DNA of 64,000 bases from Coniochaeta sp. PMI_546 (lineage: Eukaryota; Ascomycota; Sordariomycetes; Coniochaetales; Coniochaetaceae), in contig MU271166.1 in assembly GCA_021432605.1 (NCBI GenBank), forward strand, positions 1 to 64,000, given 5' to 3'. This document shows positions 47,122 through 58,949 of the stretch, piece after piece. The notes under the pieces were generated by a model. It had not been told where the DNA came from, did not search any database, and saw nothing but the letters and a program-made list of their open reading frames with translations. Positions within the stretch are counted from its first letter, which is position 1. Each line of letters opens with the position of its first letter. The position numbers and the translations under genes were made by a program.

Positions 47122-47895
47122 ATGCAGCCAGCTCGCGCGTCATTACTCAGGAGCTTTCACACCCAATTTGCCTCATATTCGTGCGTCACAGCGCCGACCA
47201 ACACAAGACTCATTACCAAACTTCTCGCCAAGGGAAGATCAAGCTCAGCCATTGATCGCCAGTCGTTTACCATGACGCACAAAACACAGGAACCAATAAT
47301 CACCAGCATCTCAGACTTGCCTGTCGAGGAGGCGAAATGGGTTACTCTCAAGAAGATCGAGTATACAGATCAGGTCGGTAAAGCTCGCACCTGGGAAGCC
47401 GCTTCACGCAAGACACGTGGTAAAGCCGGCGTTGATGCCGTCGCGATGGGCAACATTCTTCTGCATCCGTCGCGCCCTCCATCGACCCTGGTGGTAATCC
47501 AGTACCGACCGCCACTAGATGCCTACACCGTTGAGTGGCCTGCCGGCCTGATTGATGCCGACGAGACCGCCGAGGAAGCTGCCGTCCGTGAGTTTAAGGA
47601 AGAGACAGGCTACGACTGCCGTGTCCTCAGCGTCAGCCCACCGCAGGCGGCCGATCCGGGCCTCAGTAATGCCAACATGCAGCTCGTGATGGTTGAGGTG
47701 AATCTCGGCGAAGGGGATGAGGAGCCGGAGCAGCGCCTGGAGGACGGCGAGCACATTCAGCGCATAGTCGTGCCTCTCGCTGAGTTCTACGACCGTCTTG
47801 TGGACTACTCAAAACAGGAACGCATGATTGTGGCAGCCAAGCTCTTTCACTTTGCTGCAGGGATGCATTTTGCGCAGACACAGAAGTATCTTTAG
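47122..47895 (+). CDS. Nudix hydrolase, ADP-ribose/ADP-sugar pyrophosphatase
   Basis: A single exon gives 257 residues from 47122, or 207 from the internal ATG at 47272. A perfect Nudix box is present, G-x5-E-x7-REFKEETGY, within GLIDADETAEEAAVREFKEE. It is preceded by PSTLVVIQYRPPLDAYTVEWPAG, as in Ysa1/NUDT5 enzymes that hydrolyse ADP-ribose to AMP and ribose-5-phosphate. The first ATG has a weak context (T at -3) and the second a strong one (A at -3). The 50 residues between are rich in Arg, Ser, Thr and hydrophobics with only a late acidic residue, like a mitochondrial presequence. Dual products are therefore possible. Otherwise the shorter start is the classical cytosolic form. Confidence 0.92.
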   Translation: MQPARASLLRSFHTQFASYSCVTAPTNTRLITKLLAKGRSSSAIDRQSFTMTHKTQEPIITSISDLPVEEAKWVTLKKIEYTDQVGKARTWEAASRKTRGKAGVDAVAMGNILLHPSRPPSTLVVIQYRPPLDAYTVEWPAGLIDADETAEEAAVREFKEETGYDCRVLSVSPPQAADPGLSNANMQLVMVEVNLGEGDEEPEQRLEDGEHIQRIVVPLAEFYDRLVDYSKQERMIVAAKLFHFAAGMHFAQTQKYL

Positions 47896-48258
47896 CTTGT
47901 AGTCTGTCAGCGGCAAGTGTGTATCCATGGCGCCCGGGCGGAGACAATCTCGGCAAGACAAGCAAGTTCAGCTAGACCAGTTAGGTTCCTAGGTGACTTA
48001 AACTACGGGCAAAAGCTAACGGAATCGAATCACATGCGTTGTGCATCACCGAGCCTCCTATCATTCCGTGCCAGTTTGTCTGCGCTAAGGATCTCGCCAA
48101 CGGCTCATGCTTTGGAAAGAAGTGTCGCGTTACCCACGGACTAGAGTATACGTTCCATTAACCTGTAGTGCCTACGACATGCCCTCATAGCCTTCAAGGA
48201 TGAAGATAACCCTCAAGTTTGCTGCTACCATTACCGCGCAGCTCGAGATGCAGCTGTT
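47896..48258. other. Intergenic between convergent genes
   Basis: About 360 bp between the Nudix stop and the GMC oxidoreductase stop. No terminator motif or frame can be named. Confidence 0.45.
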
Positions 48259-50314
48259 TCAAGCGTCGTTCAAAATATCCTTCGAAGCCTTTTCGCTGAT
48301 AAGGAATGTCGACATGACTGGGAAAGCACCTGGTGGGGTGGGGAACACGCTCCCATCAACGACTCGGAGGCTGTCAACGCCACGTACCCGGAACTTGGAG
48401 TCCAAGACCGAAAGATCGTCATTGTTTGCTCCAATGGCACATGTACCTGACGCGTGGTGGCCAAATGCTTGGTCTCTGATCCATTGCTCGTCGGAGCTGG
48501 CGCAGCTTGCTAGACCGCTGGCAGCAGCACAGAGAGGAGGTTCTGTCGGGGTTATAGGTCCATAAGAGTTGGAGACATTGACGTAGACACTGCGACCCCA
48601 AGCAACGGCATCTGACATCGCTCGTAGATCGTTTTGCCCGTTCTCTTGAAAATAGTTGAAGTTGATATCTGGCATATCTCTCGGGTTGCTGGAACGCAGC
48701 TTAACGACTCCTGCCCGATTCTGCGGGTACATCTTTACCATGGACAGACCAAAGGTCCCTGGCGGGTCGGCCGGCATATTGACAAATGCGTCAAATCTCC
48801 AGTAGCCTCGGAAGGCGTAAGGTATAGCAAATACGAGCAAGTCGACCTCGCCATTGCTTGAGTGATTGGACTTGAGCATAAAGGCGTTGGTGTTGAATGC
48901 CGCTCTCGCATATGGACCACGACCCTGGAGCCAAGCCTTGACACAAGGGTCCCCAGGACTGCCGAGGGTACATATTGGGTCACCAGGTTCAGGGATTGAC
49001 TCGAAGGGCTTCTTCGCAACGCCCACGACCGGCAGTTCCGGGTTGTCCTGGAGACGTCGACCAACGCCCGGAAGGTCCACGACAGCTGATATGTTCAGCT
49101 TTGCGAGATCTTTCTTTGGCCCGATGCCACTGAGTTGAAGGAGCTGGGGGGTGTTGAAGACGCCTCCGCTGAGAATTACCTCCATCGTTGCCATTGCTCG
49201 GCGCAGCGTTCCGGCGGTTGCCGGATCGTAGCGCGGATCTCCGCTATACATGCTCTTGCCCTGTAAGTACTCCACGCCGATAGCCCGTGGTCTCTTAGCT
49301 GCATGCTTGTCAAGCAGGATCCTGGTAACAAGACTATTGACACTGAGCGTTAGTGGATACTTCCTCGAACCGTCGGCCCGCGTGGCATTGAGTGTGGCCA
49401 AGACAATATCCCTAGCGCTAAATCGACGCCAAAACTCGGTGGCATGGTAAGGCAGCCCGAACAAGCCTTGGGCCTTGTCCCGCACTGGGCTGTTATTATT
49501 GATATCACGAGTGACGAAGGACAAGGTCTGGCCCGGGTCGGCTCCTAGCGAGGATACCATGGACTTGAGAACGTCTGTTAAACCAGGGTTATCGACGTAG
49601 ATAGTACCATTATTGCCATTAGTGTCCAGGTAACCATTGAATCCATGACCTGGAGTCCCTACCCGCAGATAGTGATTCCGTTCGATTCGTTTGAAGATCT
49701 GCCGAAGAGCATCGGAACTGAGTGATATGTGTCAGCAGTGTAGTGGTTTGCAAACACAGAAGGTACATTTGCCCGCCAAAGACCGGACAGACCACGTACC
49801 TCCACGTCCTGTCACCAGTCAGAGTACCTATCGAGTCCCAGTAGCTTTCGCTCGGAAGCATCGTGGCCGCAGCGTTAATGACGGAGCTGCCGCCAAGTGT
49901 GGCACCTCGAGGGTAGTAAACCCCCAGCAGCGTCGCATCAGCAGGCGCTGAGGAGCCGTTTCCAACCCAGAGCGATCCATCGGCTCGTTTCCAAGTAAGA
50001 TGGTTGTTCCGCAACGCCTGCGTATCGTTGGAGTAGAGCTTTACATAAAAGTCCCACCGGTTAGTCACCTGGGGAAAGCCAATGGACAGTATCTGAGTTG
50101 AGATGTCCAGGCTCTGGTCGTCGCCTGCCTCTAGGAGCAGTACTGAGTGTCCTGCCTTGGCGAGATTCGACGCTACGGGAGCGCCCCCGGGCCCGCTCCC
50201 GACAACGATATAATCGTATGTCTCAGCATCTTGGTGTCCGCCTGCCGTAGCGGGAGAATGAATAGCCAGGACACACAATATGGCTGCAACGGCACCCAGA
50301 ACACGGTGAGACAT
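48259..50314 (-). CDS. Secreted GMC flavin oxidoreductase
   Basis: Two exons, 50314-49800 and 49717-48259, join in phase to 657 residues. The intron is 82 bp (GTACGT...GCTGAC...TCAG). A signal peptide (VLGAVAAILCVLAIHSPATA) precedes the ADP-binding motif YIVVGSGPGGAPVASNLAKAG ... LLEAG. The first GMC signature follows (YPRGATLGGSSVINAAA), then the second, GGVFNTPQLLQLSGIGP, and the catalytic histidine region FGHHASGTC. The tail is VVDGSVFPTPPGAFPVMSTFLISEKA. The family oxidises alcohols or sugars with FAD. The PPGAFPV tail fits the secreted fungal flavodehydrogenase/aryl-alcohol-oxidase-like group. The donor substrate is not decidable. It could supply H2O2 or electrons to lignocellulose-active enzymes. 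Confidence 0.93.
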
Positions 50315-51089
50315 GGAGCTCCTGCCGTTTCAGGGTCGAAATGAGATAAAGAACCCGAAACTGCTCCCTCGTCGCGCTCTCGACCACCGTTGGTTCTATA
50401 AATACTGCCTGAGACACTTGCATGTTGGACTGGAGCAGGTTGTGCAGAGGCCCCAGGCATGTAGTTGCACTGCTCGGAAGGGTGCCGGAGCATTAGCCTG
50501 CAGCACGACCCAGTCGAGCGCATCAATAGTAACAGGCTATGAAGCTGCATACCCCGCCTACATATGCAGGGCGAGTAACGACGATAGCATGCTCCATCAG
50601 TTTTGCCCTCTGACATTGGCCAACCGCTCCCGCCGCGCCGATACAGGGCACTTTTTCAGCAAACAAAGCGAATGCACGCACGGTCCCAACCGCCAGCACC
50701 AGGCATGAGTTCGTCAACCAATGGAGCTCCTGAAGCACACTCCTGGAGATTTTTCATGGTGCTCCACGTCCAGACTGCCTCATGGGCTGCCAAAATAAAG
50801 CTTCACTGGCTACGGCCGAGGTGAGATGGTAGGGTTCTTGCAAGGTAAGAAACGACAGAAAACTGCAAAATAGCATTGTGCCAAGAAGGCAATCATCTGC
50901 AGATTTTCTAGCAATGCTACACAATTCCCTACCCAAAACTTGTACACAGCGGGATCAAGTGTGGTCTGCACTAGCCTTGACAGGTCTTCTCATCAAATAT
51001 AGGCTGACTCGGTGTGGGCGCCTGGTCGTTACGGCGTTTCGCTGATAACATGGTGTCATCAGTGCACCGTAAGCTTCGAGTGTAGGGCA
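50315..51089. other. Intergenic, nothing identified
   Basis: Promoter side of the GMC gene and 3' side of the aldolase-like gene. No coding character. Confidence 0.45.
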
Positions 51090-52039
51090 CTACCCAAGGA
51101 AGCTGCCGTGTGTCTTGGCTAGCTGCTCATCGTAGTAAGGCTGGAATGCCAGCCAACCCTTTTCCTCAGTACCAACCTGCGTATAAGAGAAAGCGGCTTC
51201 GTCGTCGCTGATTAGTATCTTTCGGTATCCCGGCTTGTCACTGCAGGCAGCGTCAACGAGCAGCTGTGCGTGGCAAGTCCTCTCCAGGCTGAGGAACCAG
51301 AAGGCGGCGGAGTCGACCGAGCTGCCGCACGTCAGCAGGCCGTGGTTCTGTAAGATAACGGCCTTACCACCTCCAAGGGCCTTGGCAATGCGTTTTCCTT
51401 CCTCTCTGTCAAGGACAATACCGCCAAAGTTGTCGTAGACGGCGTGACTCTTGTAGAAGCGCAGAGCATCTTGGGTCATCATGTCCAGTTCCCGGCCAAA
51501 CACGGAAAAGGCTTTCCCGTGAACACTGTGGGCGTGACATGCTGCGTGGACGTCAGGGCGGGCCTTGTGGATTTCGGAATGAATGGCGAATGCAGCGGCA
51601 TTGATAGGTTCGTCGCCGTCGACAACCTCACCAGCTTCGTTTACGAGAATGAGGTCCGAGACCTTGATCTGGCTGAAATGCATGGAAAGAGGGTTGAGCC
51701 CTGTATGATTGGTTTCCAAACCATCAGTACAATGCTCGCAAAGGCGTCACAGGCGGATATTTTGAGCAGACGAGAGGGAGATGACCAACAGAAATGATCT
51801 GTAAGAACCGGATCGCGCACGGAGATGTGGCCAGCGACTCCCTCGTCGAAACCACGGTCGGCAAAGACGCGGAACGCGGCTGCCAGGTGCTGCTTGCGAT
51901 AGATGCGCTCTCCCTCGAGGGTCTTGAACTTTGGATACGATCTTATCCTCAAGTGCTTGCCCGACGCGGTCTTGCCAAGGGCGCCGGTCTTCTGATTCTC
52001 TGCCGAGTCCTGGTCAAAGACGGCAAGTGCTGGAGCCAT
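51090..52039 (-). CDS. Class II aldolase/adducin-domain protein
   Basis: Two exons, 52039-51790 and 51700-51090, join in phase to 286 residues. The 89-bp intron has a GTTGGT donor and ATACAG acceptor. The class II aldolase fold is clear: RVFADRGFDEGVAGHISVRDPV, WLNPLSMHFSQIKVSDLILV, then the metal-binding histidines in ACHAHSVHGKAFS and a distal HGLL. The usual acidic partner lies upstream in the INAAAFAIHSEIH region. Fungal members are cytosolic, related to bacterial fuculose/ribulose-phosphate aldolases and epimerases, and mostly uncharacterised. The zinc site appears complete, so an aldolase, epimerase or decarboxylase activity on a small sugar acid or sugar phosphate is plausible. The substrate is unknown. 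Confidence 0.93.
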
Positions 52040-53943
52040 GGCCGCAGAGGCACTAGACTCGCGCGTTGTTGACTAATGCGGCCCTCTGGCGATTGTGTAT
52101 GTAGCCACCAAGAAGTCTTCGACAGACAGAGGGTACGAAGTCATGGTGCCGAACGAGGGTCGTGTGAGGGAGGAGGCCGTCAGCACTTGGGCCGGTGTCG
52201 GAAAAGTGGGAGATGCGGGGAAGCGCGACCAGATTGAGCAGCCCACTGTGGCAGCTAGTCTGCCATAGGATGACAGCAGGTGTGAACTGTGTGTATTTCG
52301 TTTCCAATGCGGAGATTCAAGGTGGGAGCTTGATGCTTCTGTGGTAGGCTGCTGCTGCCGCCATGGTTGTTGGAGGGAAACTGTTAATTGCCCAGAAACT
52401 GCCGCACCTGAGACGGGACTCATCGATGGGGTTCTCGTGGACTGTGCGCGCCTTGCTGCCCGGGCCGTTCCGAGAATTTTGGCAGAGAGCTGGTCCCGCT
52501 CTCGCGAGGGATATCGATCTGTTTTGCCCCCTTCCAGCCGATCAATGTATGCTTTATCTTCCATCACCCCGTCTATCACCATCTCACAAGGGCTATGATG
52601 TGAACGAGGCATGGTTGGGGCCTCGCCAAAATGAACAAACGCACCTTCTCAAGCCCATCTGCAGACCGATCGATGTTCATCTTGACAACTCTTCCTAACA
52701 AAGGTACCTACTGCAAAAGGTACGCAGCCATCGCTGGCCACCCCGGCGGTAAGCAGGCTCGTCAATCGCGAGTGTCACGAGGAGCATTTTCTTCCACGAT
52801 CGACCCACGAATCTGCTCCCCTTGACGATATCCGAAAACGGACCAAGGATCGCCCTAATGGCGAGTACGTGAAGGCGATAACAACGTTTGTCAGGGTTCC
52901 ACTGTCTTAAATTGTCGCCCATCTTGGTACACTACTGTACGATTTTTCCACCACAAGTTGTCGCTGCGCACCAAGTCAGATTTGCTAGGTCGCAACTTGC
53001 TAGGGCGCCAACTGCTCTCGCTCCTGGCCCAGAGTTCGTTCTGTGCAACTCGTACATTGCAGCAAAGTCTAGGGTCCGTTAGGCGGCAAGTATCGCAAGC
53101 CCTCCAAACCTTCCGACATTCGCACAGGCAGGTCGACTCTTACTTTAGGATGCGCCCAAGATAATTCATCGGACTCTCGTCTGTCGTCGCCTCGGTTCCA
53201 TTTTTCAACATCAGACAAACTTCGATACTTTGGGGTCCTACGACAAGTCGGCAAGAGCCCTGGATCGCACCCGTACAAGTCTTGCATTTGGATCGGCACA
53301 TGTTCAGACGCAACTCGACATGAGGCTCAGGTGGACAAGGGTTCGGGTTAAGCTTGACTCCTGGCAGCTAAAGCATGGCAGGCTATCAACATTCAAGATT
53401 ATTAGAAACTGTCTCCACGCGCCGCAGAGCTCACGGCTGTTCAATTGTCATCGAGGACGTGCGATGCTCAGTAGATGATGCCTACGTGGATTCGATGCAG
53501 GTACTTAGTCGTTGTCCCTATCCTTGGATCGTGCTTTGGCACATTGTTAGACAATACAGCACGCGTGGATGCGGATCAGTATTCCTTCTTCAGTTACAGT
53601 TGTCGTTATGGTTTGTGACTACCACTCAGAAAGTCAAGCTCGATCACCGAGAACTTCTGATGGGTCGTTGTTGCTGGGAAGGTGACCGGTCGATGCCCAC
53701 ATACGGAAAATGGACGCAAACGGCAGGTCTCGTCAGGTAGGAGAGGAGTGTGTTCGCTCACTGACCAGTTCACCCCAAACTCATATATCTATGTAAGGAA
53801 GCGCCCATGGCCCCAACAGTCGTGACCAGCCTCAGATCCCCTTGCCGAGGCGGTCGTGCTTTTCTTCGCTTAGCCCTCGACGTCATTCTCGTCATGGCCG
53901 ACCATATGACTCACAAATTGCGAACTGAGGTGCAGGCCTAGGT
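52040..53943. other. Intergenic, nothing identified
   Basis: About 1.9 kb upstream of the aldolase-like gene and downstream of the GH94 gene. Only short frames are present, with no motif or splice chain. Confidence 0.45.
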
Positions 53944-56391
53944 TCAGGAACCCTGCCCATCCCGGGGTACTTGCACTTCGAGCTCGTATGTTGTTCCAGT
54001 CCTAATACCCGTAAGCTTCGCGTCTGGCAAGATACGGCCTTGGTATTTGACAGTGACTGTTTGCACATCGTCACGGCGCACATCGAGTACGATCTCGGCT
54101 CCACGGAACAGACGAGTGATTTGCATATGGTGCCAGTGCGAGGGCATTTGTGGGCGCACTAGCATGCCGTCAGCAACACCACGTAGCCCGCACAGCCCCT
54201 CGACGAAGCAACGATAGGCCCAGGACACCGTCCCGGTGTTGAAGAGTTGGCTTGATCGGCCTGCAGTGCGAGGCAGTTCTTTCCAGGCCCCGCGGTAGTA
54301 GTTGGGGACGTAGATTGGCAGCTGACCGCGTTGGCGGTAGTCGGCCTCGCTGGGACCGGGAATCAACTGGCGGAGCAGCTTGTACGCCCGATCGCTCTCG
54401 CCGATAGTGTACAGGCTGTAGATGTAGAACACAGCCGCGTGGTTGTATACCGAGCCGTTCTCTCCCTGGCCCGGGAACTTCTGCGTAACGCGCCCGATGT
54501 CCTCCCTCATGCCGCTGTATGGCGGCGCGAACATGAGGACTCCGAATGGGGTGCTCAGCTGCTCGTCCACCTGAGCCATCATCTTGGCTCGCTGCTCGGG
54601 ACTTGCTGCGGCGCCGCCCAAGATAGACCATGCCTGCGGGTTCAACCAGATCCGGCCTTCACTATCCCGCTTTGTACCAAAGATGACGCCATCATCTGTA
54701 ATGCCTCGAGCAAACCAGTCACCGTCCCAGAAATGTTCGTTAGCTGCCTTGTTAACCTCGTCAGCACCTGCGCGGTACTTTGCCGCGATCTCTGTCTGTC
54801 CTTGTTGCTCGCATACGGCGGCCCACAAGTTGAGTGCATAGCCCGTTGCCACGGTGAGCCAACCCGACACACCCTTGCCCTTGTAGCCGACCATGTTCAT
54901 CGGATCGCACCAGTCTCCCTGCGCGATGTAGCTCAGACCCCTCTCGTCCCGCGCCGAGCTCGACAGCAGCCAATCCATGGCACGACTCAGCCTCTCAGAC
55001 ACGGTGTAGCTGTCGCCATTCGCAGTCCCGACGCTTTCTTCTAGAATGCCGTAGTCGCCCGTCTCAGACAAGTACACGTCGAGTGCTACCGGTAGCCAGA
55101 CACAATGGTCGGTATGCGGCACTTGGTTGATGTATTTCAGCTCAGCGCCTTCGACAAGCAAGATCCCGTCTGGCATGGCACCAGTTTTCTCCTGTTGGCT
55201 CAGTGCAGTGATCAGTGCCTTGCGCGTCACCTCTGGCTTGATGAAACTCATCCCCATGTTGTCCTGCAGATAGTTGCGCGTCTGAGGGTCTGTCGTGAGA
55301 CGGTTGACGTCGCCGTGGTAGTATGCTTGGCGAGGAAGCCAGTTGTTGATGAAGTTATCCAACTCCTTGTCAGGGCTGTTGATCCTTAGACAGCCGCTGC
55401 CCTGCTCAATGTACGCAGCATAGTCACGGGCAGCAATGGCAAACCCATTCTCACTCAGATACTTGGCCCGAACGCCCCGGATCTCCTCGTCGTCGACAGC
55501 AGGGCCAAACAGGAACCGGAAATTGCGACACTCGCTGTCGCCCAATGCTACCCGATACTGGACGGCTGCCGTGGGTGTCTCGTAGATGGCATCGCTTTTC
55601 CCCATGTTCGGCTCCTGTATTGACGATGGGAAATGCAGGCCCCCTTCACCCTCGAAAGCATCCTGTCTTGCTTCCCATGCGTCTGGCTGTGTCTCGCAGA
55701 GGAAGTAAGTTTTGTCTTTCAGTGACTTGTTCTTGAAATAGTCAGCCGCCTTCTGGTACGGTGTGATGCTACTAGCGACCACACCGCCAAGGTCCGGGCG
55801 GAACACGGCTGACTGGTTCATCCACGAGAGGTAGCCGATCGGGAAGTACGGGTACACGCTGATCTTGCGTGGTCGGCCAGACACGTTGGAAACGCGGACA
55901 GTCCAGAGCTCAACCACGTCTCTGGTCGGCAGTCCGACGGTCATCTCAACACGGATGCCCAAGTGCTCAACTGTCCACGAGATGTCGCTCTTGCCCGGCG
56001 AGAACACAAACTTCTCGACACGAGCCCTGACAGGCTCGTACGGGGCAGAAAACAGCTGGCCAGACTCCTCGTCCTTGATGTAAACGAATCGACCCGGGTG
56101 GTGGGCGTAGTAGCCCTGCTCCGGCTGCATAAAGGTCCGCATCTCCAGGTTGGGAGCCTTTGCGTACTTGGCGGGTTCAGGCTGCATGAACTGCGCCGTG
56201 GCATAACCGCGACAAGTGATCTGAATGAGTGGATGAGGGAGTTAGCCGTCGTGAAATATTCACTACCAAACATCGGTGTTATAATTCACCTGAACCATCA
56301 TCTTCTGGTTCCAGAGGAATGCTCCGGCCAACGGCAGGCTGGTTGGAGACGTGAGCTCATAGCGGTTGCCATCGTCGGTTGGGCCGAGCAT
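53944..56391 (-). CDS. GH94-type phosphorylase (NdvB/cellobionate-cellobiose phosphorylase-like)
   Basis: Two exons, 56391-56290 and 56220-53944, join in phase to 792 residues. The 69-bp intron is GTGAAT...CTAAC...TTCAG. The ATG exon encodes a short [16 protein letters not shown] lead, then the conserved [19 protein letters not shown] at the junction. The N-terminal beta-sandwich (glycosyltransferase-36 superfamily region) is followed by the (alpha/alpha)6 catalytic domain. Visible are [53 protein letters not shown] (the likely catalytic Asp region) and [12 protein letters not shown] near the phosphate site. No signal peptide is seen, so it should be cytosolic. Such enzymes cleave beta-glucosidic disaccharides or oligosaccharides with phosphate to give glucose-1-phosphate. 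The family is mainly bacterial, so old horizontal transfer into fungi is plausible. It would pair naturally with an oligosaccharide transporter. Confidence 0.92.
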
Positions 56392-57213
56392 TCTTGAGAG
56401 AACGGTCTGCTTCTGCTGAGCGGATTGACTGTGCGGTGGTGTTCCCTTGGCTGGTTATCACTCGTGCTGGTGTTTTCGGATATTCACTTTTGGAATATCC
56501 GTGATTAGATTCAATCGTGCCAGAATTTTCGACTGTCTTCAGGTCGACACGGGCTTGAATGCCTGGTTAATCCTCTAATGCAGAAGCTGACCGCCCTTTG
56601 GAATCAATTGTTGGGGGTCGCCCGTGGGTTTTAACTAATTAGGATCTCTTACACGGACCGTGTTGCCGAAACTGGCGTTGTTTGGGCGGCGCATCGTTTG
56701 GGGGCCAGGAGAACGCCGCAATACAGTGCCAAGTGGCCCGGAGGATCTGGAATCAGCGCGCCAACCAGATCTCAGCACGCTAATAATGAATTCATGACTT
56801 TTGTACGGACTCCTGTGGGCGCCCTTGCCGTGAATCAACCCTGGAGAGCCGTTGAGGACACAGGTCAATCTCCAGGGAAAAGAGCCACGAGTAAGTCTCG
56901 CATGTTGGAGAGCAGGCCCTTGTTCATATGATGTGACATTTCAACAAGAGACAATGGATGAGAATCGTCGAAAGGAGTGCCGAGAAATTGCCAAGACGGC
57001 CTGAAATTGCATGCATGACTCTACCAGATGACTGCACTGAGCCGAAATCCGATGAAACGGGACGCCAAGTTCAAAGTATGCTCAGTCTCGCTATCAGAAA
57101 TCTGTCTTTGTCTTGGTTTGTCAATAAAGCCCCCGTACCAGGCGTAGCGACACCACAATTTCAGATCGCTAACTTGGCCATACCGGCCAGCTCTCAAGTA
57201 GACTCACGGCAAG
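56392..57213. other. Intergenic, nothing identified
   Basis: Promoter of the GH94 gene and 3' side of the tyrosinase gene. Tandem tatccgtgatta-like and tattccaaaa elements near 56480 are too short to assign. Confidence 0.4.
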
Positions 57214-58949
57214 CTAGACATAGTAGTAGCAAAAGTTTCCATCATTGCCCCCAAGATTGTCGTTCAACTTGGCAAGCGGGACCGGCGGCGCGATCCAACC
57301 AAGATCAACAATCGTGTCCTGGACCGAGCGGCACATTCCTCCCATCCCGGGCATCCCCATCGCTCCCGCACCGGGGATGGCATTGATCCGTTTGTCTGGG
57401 TCCTGCATTTGCCAGATCCACCACACTCGGTCGAGCATGCCATGATGGAAGTAGAACGCCGGGTCGCCCGGCGAGGCATAGAAGTCCTAGAGCCAAAAAT
57501 GTCAGAAATCGGGGACTTGAAATCCAATGTCCATCTATATGCTTCGCCAGATAACAGACTACTCGCATGTGCCCGTCGCGAGGGTGTGTACTCACTCCAC
57601 CTGGATCTCCTCCAATGATATAGTGACCAGCGTTGTGAAGCTAAGACGGTCAATGTCAGAAATTTGAGACGCGTTGCGTTGGTTTCCAAAGTAGACTTAC
57701 ACCCCACGGATGCGGGTCATTCTTCAGTGGTAGCTGCCCCAAGTAACGGTTGTAGAAACTGTCGATATCCTTGTACTCAGTGATGGGCGACAGAGTGTAG
57801 TTGGCAGTAGCCCCCGCTGCTGAGTACTTATTCCCGTCGCGGCGGAGACAATGCGGGTTCGAGCCCATCCCATCGGCTTGGGGGTTCTTGGGCACATTGT
57901 TGACAACGGTGGATTTCGATCCGAGGCTCACGGCCATACTATGACTCTATGTCAGCCACTCTAATCACGGTATGGTGGATGCGAGTACGGTACTCTTTGA
58001 AGGGGCCGGTGGTGACACAGCCTCCCCCACCGGCCGACGGAATCTTGTCGTACGGCCTCCTGAAAGGTTGAGGAACTCCTGGGTAAGTGGTCGGCGCACC
58101 GTTACCTCCCATACTAGACGCATTGCCTTGATACATGATTAGCATAATCATCAACGCCAGGAATTTTAACCAGTTTTAAGTAATACCGTTGAACATGGGT
58201 GAGTTGATCGGGTCTGCGGCGTATCGATCGTAGTTCATATAAGGCTGGTATCCGGTATAGCCACATTCGTCACGAAGAGCTCGTTCGTATGCCCAGATGA
58301 AATACCGGTGGGATGCCAAAAGGCGCGTCTTTATAAGACAAGATCAGTTTCGGTATCGGGCAAGCCACGATTTTTCTTACGGTATCATGAAGCATCATAG
58401 CTTGTGTCCTTCAAGAACTCAAATCAGCTAACTGGACTTTCTCAACTAAGCCCTGCGAGCGTCACCTACATGTGAAAAGCCACAAAGTCGTCGAAGCGGC
58501 TCTTGGCACCAGGCGCAATAGATTTGGACACCTTTGGCGGTTTGGACTGCAGGCACAGCACAGCCTTGATGTACTCCTGCCTCTCGGCGACAGAAAGATC
58601 GCTCCTGTGGGTTGTGTAATCAGCACAGATTCGTGAACGATAAACATGTACACGCCGCTAGGCGGATATAACGCACCACTCGCGTCTGACAGCTGCATTC
58701 TCCAGTGTGCAAGTAGTGTTGGTTTTCCGCGTCATCCATTCTTTCACTTTGGGCATCGTGAACTCCTCAAGTCTGTCCACCACATCGAGAGGGTACAGCC
58801 CATTTCGTGCCCTAGAATAATTGTACATCGGCATACGTCCGCTATGCCAAAAGCCAAGTCAAGGGATATTACGGGGCAGTGCTTTTATCGATTGGCGTGG
58901 CTGTCACAGCAGCAACCAGTGCCGAGAATCTCCAGAGACTCCAATGCAT
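57214..58949 (-). CDS. Secreted tyrosinase (type-3 copper protein)
   Basis: Nine exons join in phase to 401 residues: 58949-58873, 58811-58677, 58604-58470, 58408-58381, 58328-58187, 58126-57994, 57938-57701, 57640-57596 and 57486-57214. A signal peptide (MHWSLWRFSALVAAVTA) is followed by TTCTLENAAVRREW and YIKAVLCLQSKPPK. CuA histidines lie in FVAFHM, MMLHDT and SHRYF. CuB lies in LHNAGHYIIGGDPGG and DPAFYFHHGMLDRVWWIW. The protein oxidises phenols to quinones, either for melanin-like pigments or to detoxify plant phenolics. It is a short form of about 400 residues without the long C-terminal cap of cytosolic tyrosinases. Odd points are Ser where most members have Trp before HRYF, and MNYDRY where QPYWDW is usual. 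Exon 4 is only 28 bp, so automatic gene finders may miss it. Confidence 0.9.

Noticed and set aside
54331-55044. 237-residue frame opposite the GH94 gene
   Set aside because: Shadow of a highly conserved enzyme on the other strand.
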